From Monosporascus cannonballus (lineage: Eukaryota > Ascomycota > Sordariomycetes > Xylariales), in NCBI GenBank assembly GCA_004154925.1, contig QJNS01000058.1, forward strand, positions 186,001-250,000: 64,000 bases of DNA, in the 5' to 3' direction. The notes under the pieces are model-generated. The model worked only from the letters and a program-made list of their open reading frames with translations, was not told the origin of the DNA and did not search any database. Numbering within the stretch: the first letter of the stretch is position 1; each line of letters begins with the position of its first letter. Shown in pieces: positions 56,732-64,000 of this stretch. A program made the translations under genes and the position numbers.

Positions 56732-57052
56732 TATAACAACTAAAAAGGTTAACTAATTATTAAACCTTAATCGTACGGATTTGTGTTAACAAAAATATCG
56801 TAAAAATTTAAATAATAAATATAATAATCGTATTACGTTTCGTAATATCAAAAATACTTTGGGTAACGAATTAATATTACAAATTGAAATTATTTAAAAT
56901 TATGGAAATAAACATATTTATATATTTTTTGTTAATTTCTATTATTTTACGATTCGCTGGATTCGCCAACGATCCTTACGATCACGTGACCCTGGAGTGT
57001 CTCCACTTCCCTGACTGTTTTTTGGTCGTGCCAAACGTGTTGGATTATGACA
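56732..57052 (-). repeat. 5' LTR (321 bp) of the complete chromovirus
   Basis: Aligns with 50415–50770 minus the 35-bp duplication. It starts tataacaac (TG lost to RIP) and ends ggattatgaca. The inner (left) half is heavily AT-shifted. The outer (right) half (ccctggagtgtctccacttc) is spared. Confidence 0.85.
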
Positions 57053-57057
57053 ATTGC

Positions 57058-57461
57058 ATGAAGCTTTTTAAGTATTATAAAACCAAATAACGCCGATTTC
57101 CCTTTAAACCGAACCTAAATTTCGTTCAAGTTTTTATTATTATTATTATATTGCGTATTATCCGAATCTTTATTATTTTTCGCGTAATTGTCTTGCGCGT
57201 AATTATTTAGGCGAAATTATTTTTCGCGTAATTGTGTTGCATGCTATTATTTTGTGCGTTTTGTTTTGGTACGCTTAAAGTTTTGGTTATAAGTTTTGCT
57301 TAACGGAACGCCAAGTTTTTTACCAGAGGCCGCATATTTTATTTACGGTCCTGCTAAGCTTTGATAAAAACTTAAAATATTTTTAATTCATTATATATTA
57401 CCTCAGCTAGCTCAGGCATTTCTGGCTCATTTTCTCAATTTCTTCAAAGTCACTCAAGTAC
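57058..57461. other. AT-rich spacer with a short tandem-like motif
   Basis: Contains four variants of gcgtaattRt (57180–57240) and a less-mutated stretch before the copia LTR. No gene seen. Confidence 0.4.
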
Positions 57462-57624
57462 TGTCGGCTAGCAGAGGGTGCTCTAGCACCCCATATACGG
57501 AAGATTCCCTCTAATCGGAACATATATATTCCGAGACTAGATCACCTTAATATGCAGTGCGCGGTTTAAAGCATTTGCAATTAGTAATCAATATATATAT
57601 AATTAATATCCCTTGTATTTGATA
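57462..57624 (+). repeat. copia 5' LTR (163 bp)
   Basis: Starts tgtcggctagcag. Its inverted partner (59114–59276) is the same length and, read in reverse complement, shares gtgctctagca and tatacggaagattccctct. The end cttgtatttgata corresponds to cttatatctgaca elsewhere. Confidence 0.85.
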
Positions 57625-59113
57625 ATTAAAAGTTATATTTGCTTAATTAAAGCATGTATTAATTAACTATTTGCTATTAAAACGATATAAGTTATATATT
57701 AATTGTAATTATCGAAATACGTTAATAATAATAATAATAATCGTATTATTAAAGTCCTCCGTTATTTATAAAGAACCCAAGAACTGGGATCGTTTTAAAG
57801 GCGAATTTTAATTTAAAATATATACGTTCGATATTTGGAATTATATCGATCCCAATTAAAACCTTTAATAACCTGTTAAACTTACAAAATCTAATATAGC
57901 CTTTTACTCAAAAAAACGAATCCGTTATATAATACGAATTAATGCTTTAAGAAATTTTTCGTCCATATTTATATCCTTTGAAAAAGTTATCAAAAAAAAT
58001 TAATTATATTAATTATTTTACAAGTTTTTTTTTAAAATAACGACCGAAAACAGATAAACCTATAATTAGAACTTTGCGGCGTATATTTATAAAAATCGGA
58101 AATAGGACACCTTACGTAAAAATATTAATAATTTTACGGAATAAATCCTAAAGTTCATATTTTCAATAATTAAAAAACCTAATTTTTACCAGGAAAAAAC
58201 TTACGAAAATAATATGTTAACTTAGGCGAATCCGGCAAGGTATACGATAGCAAATTCCTAATGAATATTTAACGAAAGTATTGCAAAATATTAAAATAAA
58301 TTTCGAAATTTAATAAGAAATTAAACGAATTAATCGTAATATAATGAAAAATCATAATTTTAAAATAATAACGTAATATTTCAAAAACGAAAATAACGAT
58401 TAAATAAGTTAATAACTTATGTATAATATTAGCTTTTATAGTTGGAATATAGATTATTACCTTCCAGATAATAAAAAAGGCCGAGATCGATAACGGTATA
58501 ATTAATTTCCAAAAAACGGCAATTAATTTTCTGGATTATTAAATTATAGCTTATCCCATATTTATATTACGAAATATTAAGGTAACGCTTTCAACGCTTA
58601 ACGAGATACCTGCAAATTCCCTTAATTATGATAATTTTAATTAGGAAAATTCCAGGAATACTAACTTTTAACCGTAAAAAAAACCCCTAAACCGTATGTT
58701 GAAACGAGGTAACCGTTAAAGTTTTCATACGGACCGAAATGGTAATAAGCGAAAATGTTAAAAATTAAACGTATAAAGTATCGGTTAAAAATCGTACTTA
58801 ATTAATTACTATACATTATCCAATTACTGTTATACATTCCCTGAAAAAACCCCAGAAGGTTTCCCTTTTAATAACAGGGTAATAGCATATATTCAAAAAC
58901 GAATTTCCGCCGATCAGTTTTTAAAGGAAAAAATCGACCGCCTATCGAAAACTATAGAAAAACATATTATATAAAAAACAGATTAACTCTTAAAAGAGGT
59001 ACGACACATATTGGCATATTTCCTAATTACTAATTAGCATAACGCCATAAATACTTTATCCTACCCCTTAAGGAATTCAGCCATTTTGGACTTAAAGTCC
59101 ACGATATTATTTT

Positions 59114-59276
59114 TGTCAGATATAAGGGACACCAGTTGTGTGTGTATTCATGACTAGTTACAGGTGCTCTAGAACGCGCACTGCATTTTAAGGTGATCTA
59201 GTCCCGGAACATATATGTTCCGATCAGAGGGAATCTTCCGTATATGGAGTGCTAGAGCACCCCCTGCTAGCCGACA
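59114..59276 (-). repeat. Inverted copia solo LTR with target duplication ATTTT
   Basis: 163 bp from tgtcagatataaggg to gctagccgaca, the reverse complement of the LTR at 57462. atttt flanks both sides (59109–59113 and 59277–59281). The other copia copy (near 12140) lacks the insertion at this place. Almost free of RIP changes, so probably a recent arrival. Confidence 0.9.
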
Positions 59277-59855
59277 ATTTTCAACCTAATCAGCAGATTC
59301 CTGAACTTCAAACCTATCGTACAAAGTAACGGAATGTACGCAGGTAACAGTTTCGTCCCGATTAAGGGGTACGGAAAGGGTAATGTAATTCTTCGAAGCC
59401 CTAATAATATAAAAACGTTACGTTTATACGATATAACATATTGCGAAAGTTTCGCATACAACTTAATATCTTTTCGGCAGCTCCGAAAAAAAGGTTATTA
59501 ATAAAATAACCGAAAAACTAATATTTTTATTCGAAATAAATATAATTAAATAATTATTACGTTAACAAACAAACCTGATTAATTTCTTATCGGAAATATT
59601 AACGTAATAATTATTTATGCAATTTTAATAATTTATAAACAAATTATTATTTCGTGGAAAATAAAATTATTACGAATCGGTAATAGTATTATATAGTACC
59701 TGAGATTAAGATACCTAGAACCCGAAATAATCGTTTAATTATAGTTCTATACGAAAAGAGCCCGCTTAAAGGGTCCTATAATAATCGAATGTTAAGTATA
59801 TAATAAGGTAAAAGGTAAAAGGTTAATACGCTGCGAATTAAGAAAAGGAATATCT

Positions 59856-60229
59856 TGTAACGGCTAGGCGGTTTAACCAATTATCAAACCTTAAGTCGAC
59901 GGGTTTATGTTAGCAGGAGTATCGTGGGAATTTAAGCAATAGATACAGTAACGTATTACGTTTCGTAATGCCAAAGGTGTCTTTGGTAACGATATTATAT
60001 TGTAAGTTAATATTATTTAAATTATGAAATTAATGAACGTATATACCTTTTTCTTTTTTAGCTTAATTATTCGTAATTACGTTATTAATGGTAATTACGA
60101 TTATTTGGGATTACCTTTGATCATTAATAATTACTGGTTTGGCAATAATTACCGTTACGTAACTCGGGAGGTGGCCCGTATGCTCCTGTTTGACCGTTTT
60201 TTGAGACCAGAGCTTGTTAGGTTATAATA
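59856..60229 (-). repeat. Chromovirus 3' LTR (374 bp)
   Basis: Starts tgtaacggctaggcgg and ends gttataata. Nearly collinear with the solo LTR at 10731–11106 and related to 50415–50770. Relatively little RIP. Contains cgggaggtggcccgtatgct. Confidence 0.85.
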
Positions 60230-60318
60230 CGATTTTTCTTTTCCCCAAATCTTATCCTTAAGATTTCTTTTTTTCTTTTTTTTCGTTTAGTAAATATCCT
60301 TTTTTTTTGCTTTTAATT

Positions 60319-60936
60319 ATGTCGTTTCGTATTTCCAAAATTCGTCGTATTTTTTGTTCTTTTACCGTTCGTCGTATTGATTTCGTAAAAGCCTTTGACG
60401 AATTTAATTACGAAATTATGCCTTGTTTTTATTGTTTTTCGAAAAATATAAGGTATAAAATAATGGAAAACGTTTTAAGATATAATGAATATGTTAATCG
60501 GGGTCGGTTTTATAATAATACCGGTATACCTATTTTTTCTTTATAAAATATTTGTTGTAAGCATTAACATTAAAAACGCGAAAAAGCGTTTACCGAAAAG
60601 CGATTATTAAAGCTTTAACGGTTTTACCTTAAGGTTTAATGTAAATATTAAAAGGAAATAAATAAAGTTTTTTTTCGTTTTATTCGTTTACGTAAATAAA
60701 AGGCGTTAATTTATTCGAAAGGTATTATTATAGTATAACGTAAGTTTTATTTATTAAATAAGTTAAAGGAATAAAAACGTCGGAAATAAAAGCGATTAAA
60801 GGCCGTAATTGCGGCTGTTACATTAGCGTAGGCCGTAATCAACTGGCCCGATATTCCGGCTACTGATTGGTTAATTATTAATTGGGACGCGTCCGTCGTT
60901 ATTGGTGAAAGTTTTTTAATAGGCGTTAGGCGTTAA
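60319..60936 (+). pseudogene. Opposite-strand ORF relic: Zn2Cys6-like cluster plus coiled coil (chromovirus 3, best preserved)
   Basis: An open frame from ATG 60319 (MSFRISKIRRIFCSFTVRRI) runs unbroken to 60546. After IMP the codons give C-x2-C-x6-[Y]-x8-[Y]-x2-[Y]-x6-[Y], with the first two Cys intact (PCFYC) and the other four Tyr as RIP would leave them. This is exactly Zn2Cys6 spacing. After a frame change the relic continues FFRFIRLRK.KALIYSKGII, KLKE.KRRK.KRLKAVIAAV and INWPDIPATDWLI, ending VIGESFLIGVRR and TAA at 60934–60936. It ends convergently against the chromodomain end of pol. Two other chromovirus copies in the window have the same layout. Confidence 0.68.
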
Positions 60937-63900
60937 TAAGGTTCTTGGCGGGTTTCCAGGTGTTTTCGGAATTTGGATACTTTTTCCATTTGATCAGATA
61001 CTGAATAAGTCCGTTTTGTTTTCGTATGTTAAGTATTTTTTCCATTTCGTATACTTATTCGTTTTTTACTTCCATATCGTTTTATGCCGTATGTACCTTG
61101 ATCGTATTTGCTGTTAATTAGAGTAAGGAAATATAAAAAATTAGATGGAATTTAATTTTTGGTGGAAGTTTTAATTGGTGGTTATTTTTTGAGATTTTCT
61201 TGGCGATTTTGTATGGACCGATATATTTAAAATCAAGATTTTTGCTGGGTCGTTTTGTTTAAATATTTTTGGTAATTAGGAAAATTATTTTCCCCTTTTC
61301 GAAAATTAATTTTTTTAATTTTTTCTAATTATAATATTTGCTTATTTGATTTTATACGAATTTTAATTCTGTTTTTACTTTTTGGTATAATTATTATAGC
61401 TGTTTTGACGTAAGGATTATTTTGATATTAATTAAACCGTTATCGCATATTTTTCTGTAAATTTTTGGAATAAAATTAAAATTTACGTTCGTAAGTATTA
61501 TTTTAATATTTTTCATAATAGTTAATGTTATAACTTAATTATACGATTAATAATTTTTTAACCTAATTATTTTGTTCGTAATTAATATAATATCGTAAGT
61601 AAATTTTTAAGGTTTAATTTGTTCATTTTATTTGTTTATTTGTTTAAGGTTTAAATGCGTTAGATAATTTGTGATTTAAGCCGATTTGTATTATTAGGCC
61701 TTGTTAAAATTTAGATACAAATATTAATTTTTTGTCCGATATAATTTTTATTAGTAATCCGTAAATGTTGAAAATGTGTTTGAAAAAAATATATGCCAGT
61801 TGTTCGGCGTTTATATTCTTATAATATAATAGAAAATAGGAAAATTTCGTAAATCGATCGACGATTACGAAAATATTATTATAACATATTCCGGTAATTA
61901 AAATTTTTGATATAAGAAACTTAGTAATAAAGTCGAATATGATTAAATATTATGGTTATTTTGCAACTGATAATGGTTGTAATTTTCTGTATGGTTTATG
62001 TTATCGAGTTTTTATTTTGGCGCAAATATCGTATTGCCGTATGATTTTCTGTACTGTTAATTTTATTTTAGGAAAAGAATATATGCGTTAAAGTTGTTTT
62101 AAGGTTTTATAAATCCTTAGATATTTATGTAACTGATATTTATATATTTTTCGTACTAGACTTTTTTGGTATTTTTCTGGTATTTATATTTTGTTCGTTT
62201 TTTGGTTTTTTGGGAGATTATTATTATATTATTAGATTTTTTGATATATATTATTGGGTATTACCCGAATTATTATAATTTGTCGTAAGCGTAAATATTT
62301 TTTTGTAATAATGTTAAAAATTGTATGGTTAATTTTGACCAATTTTTTTCGAGGTTTGGTTATTTGCTTAAAATATTTGCTTTGCCGTTTTTTGATTTTT
62401 TTTATGGATAATAACGAAATCAAAGTTCGCCAATTTTTCCGCATATTTTAATTATTATCCTATAAACTTTTTGGTCGTAGTAAATCGGGTAAGATTTTGA
62501 TAATCCGTATAAACCTTAACCTGGTATAAGTTTCTCTTTAGGAAGTACCTAAATTCCTAAAATGTTATAATAATGGCCATAAATTCCTTATTTGGAATGC
62601 TGTAATTAAGTTTTTTTTTAATTTATACGAAAAGAATATAATATAGTATAATTTGTTTTGATTATTTCGCTGTCCGATTATTGCGCTTAATACATAATCT
62701 AAAATATCGGTTTTTAATTTAACAGGGCGCTTTAGATCGTACATAATTAATATTAATTTATTGGTAATTATATCTTTAATATTTTGAAATACTTTTTCCG
62801 TATTTGGCGTTTATTTGAATTTTTTTTTTCATAAGATTTATTAGGGGTGTAATTATTCTGCTAAAGTTTCGAATAAACTTTTTGTAGTAATTAGCAAATC
62901 TAAAAAATATCTATATTTCCTTAATTATTATTAACATTTATTACTTTATAACTACAGCAATTTTTTTAGGGTTTATTTTGATATATTCTGAAATAATAAT
63001 ATATTTTAAATATTTTATTTCCTAAGTATAAAATTAATTTCTTTTTGCGTTAATAAGTAATTTTACGTTTTATAAAACTTAAAAAACTTTATAAACATAT
63101 CCCGTATATATTTTTTCCGTTTTCGAAAAGATAAAAATGTTATCGCGATAACAAACGACGAAAATATCGAGGTATTTTCGTAATACGTAGTTAATTATTT
63201 GCTGGAAAGTAGCTAGTGCATTTATAAGTCCTATTAGTATAACTAAATATTTAAATAATTCGTATTTCGTCTTAAAAGTTATTTTTATTCGTATTTTCTT
63301 TTGATTTTAATAAGGTTATATCCATTTTTAAGATTAAATACTGTGAATTATTTGGTTCCGTAAAATCGGTTTTTTATTTCCGTAATTAAAGGTAATAATA
63401 TTCGATTTTTAATAATGACGTTATTTAATTATTAGTAATTAACTATAAGTCTTAATTTTCCATTTTTTTAAATACGAAAAATATAAGGTATCCTATTAGT
63501 AACTTCGAAGGTTAAATCCATTTTTTCTGTAGCTAATTTTCTAGGTATTTTTTTTAAAAATACGTAATTCGTTTTTACTACAGTTATAAATAAGGTAAAA
63601 CTTTATCGAAGATTTTTCTTTAAAATTATTTTATGATTTTATTCGTTATGTTTTAGTAATTTTATGTCGAACTTTTTCTTAAAAAGCTATTCGTATTTAT
63701 AGTATTATGGTAATATATTAGTTAAATCTTTTAATTTTTTAAGTTATTATTTTTATTATTTTAAATCGTTATTTAGTTATTTTAATTTCGTTTTGATAAT
63801 AATAATAATACGTCGTATTTTTTTAATTCCCGTTTTCTTTTTATATTTTGTTTTTTTGGGTAATAAGATATTTATTGTGTTTTTATAGCTGCATTCGTCG

Positions 63901-64000
63901 TTATTATTAATCGAATATCAGGATGTTAATTTTTTTATTTGATAATAAGATATAAGGCGATCTTTATTTAGCTAGTTCCGCCATTAATTAAAATTTCGTA
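60937..64000 (-). pseudogene. RIP-mutated chromovirus pol, 3' two-thirds
   Basis: Chromodomain at about 60.94–61.02 kb, integrase region 61.2–62.7 kb, and RT segment KYLDIFVVCYRDNIFIF at about 63.13–63.18 kb, where one of the two catalytic Asp is Asn. Stops throughout. The gag end lies outside the window. Confidence 0.8.

Larger units (their letters stand above)
50415..57052 (-). mobile_element. Complete Ty3 chromovirus (6638 bp) with target duplication, RIP-dead
   Basis: LTRs at both ends (50415–50770 as 3' LTR, 56732–57052 as 5' LTR). attgc flanks the element on both sides (50410–50414 and 57053–57057). On the − strand from right to left come gag with zinc knuckle, RT, integrase and chromodomain. 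An opposite-strand frame lies between chromodomain and 3' LTR. Same family as the element starting at 59856. Confidence 0.92.
57462..59855 (+). mobile_element. Second Ty1/copia element, 5' part only
   Basis: 5' LTR at 57462–57624, then interior reading + strand. 58.4–59.85 kb aligns with 11.46–12.72 kb of the first copia element (shared blocks such as aaaaaacggcaatta and aattattaaggtaacg-like sequences). It is interrupted by an inverted solo LTR and cut at 59855 by the start of the next chromovirus. RIP-degraded, no functional frame. Confidence 0.8.
59856..64000 (-). mobile_element. Ty3 chromovirus, 3' part (5' part beyond window)
   Basis: 3' LTR 59856–60229, opposite-strand frame 60319–60936, then pol on the − strand to the window end. 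Collinear with 50415–54.5 kb (chromodomain at about 60.94–61.01 kb matches 51.43–51.50 kb; RT at about 63.13–63.18 kb matches 53.61–53.66 kb). It is inserted into the second copia element. Confidence 0.88.

Noticed and set aside
1..64000. CRISPR arrays, bacterial operons, rRNA genes
   Set aside because: No spaced direct repeats, Shine–Dalgarno organisation or rRNA core sequences were seen; gene structure is fungal.

Overview
The window looks like a piece of a filamentous ascomycete (Pezizomycotina) genome. The protein-coding relics have short GT–AG introns of 46–68 nt. They belong to families typical of these fungi: Zn2Cys6 and C2H2/Fungal_trans regulators, a DHA2-type MFS pump, a fungal CorA-like membrane protein and a GH28/GH49-like beta-helix enzyme. 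The DNA alternates between near-normal GC islands and very AT-rich blocks full of LTR retrotransposons. The AT-rich blocks carry the signature of repeat-induced point mutation (RIP): TpA-rich, Cys codons turned into Tyr codons, Gln/Trp/Arg codons turned into stops, and catalytic Asp turned into Asn. No element in the window can encode an active polymerase.

Layout. 1–18.7 kb is an AT-rich block. It holds a Ty3 chromovirus on the + strand (1–4570, 5' end outside the window), a second Ty3-type element (about 5.4–10.56 kb), a solo chromovirus LTR (10731–11106), a Ty1/copia element (about 11.46–16.0 kb) and another solo LTR (17154–17573). 18.7–41.0 kb is a GC-normal island. It has one clean intronless secreted beta-helix glycosidase gene (20980–22485) and an intact low-complexity glycine-zipper gene (26878–27678). 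It also has broken genes: an MFS transporter, a zinc-independent-type alcohol dehydrogenase/quinone reductase, a C2H2 + Fungal_trans regulator overlapping it tail to tail, an AflR-like Zn2Cys6 regulator, and two unknown genes. Pump, oxidoreductase and two regulators together suggest the remains of a secondary-metabolism or catabolic cluster, although no backbone synthase is present. 41014–45092 is a compact LTR element with 206-bp LTRs and a 5-bp target duplication. It has a gag zinc knuckle but no recognisable reverse transcriptase or integrase. 45.1–50.3 kb continues the same GC island (the target duplication proves the two parts were once joined). It holds a hAT-type MITE with an 8-bp target duplication, an N gap flanked by homopolymers, and a CorA-like gene. 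50415–57052 is a complete Ty3 chromovirus on the − strand with a 5-bp target duplication. 57462–59855 is the 5' part of a second copia element split by an inverted solo LTR. 59856–64000 is the 3' part of another − strand chromovirus.

Most interesting observation: all three chromovirus copies carry, between the chromodomain end of pol and the 3' LTR, a reading frame on the strand opposite to pol. Its N-terminus has six Cys (or RIP-derived Tyr) positions with Zn2Cys6-like spacing, followed by a Lys/Glu/Arg-rich helical part. The two − strand copies also share a similar C-terminal tail. A second observation is a RIP gradient across LTR pairs. In both complete elements the outer halves of the LTRs, next to unique DNA, are spared, while the inner halves are heavily mutated.
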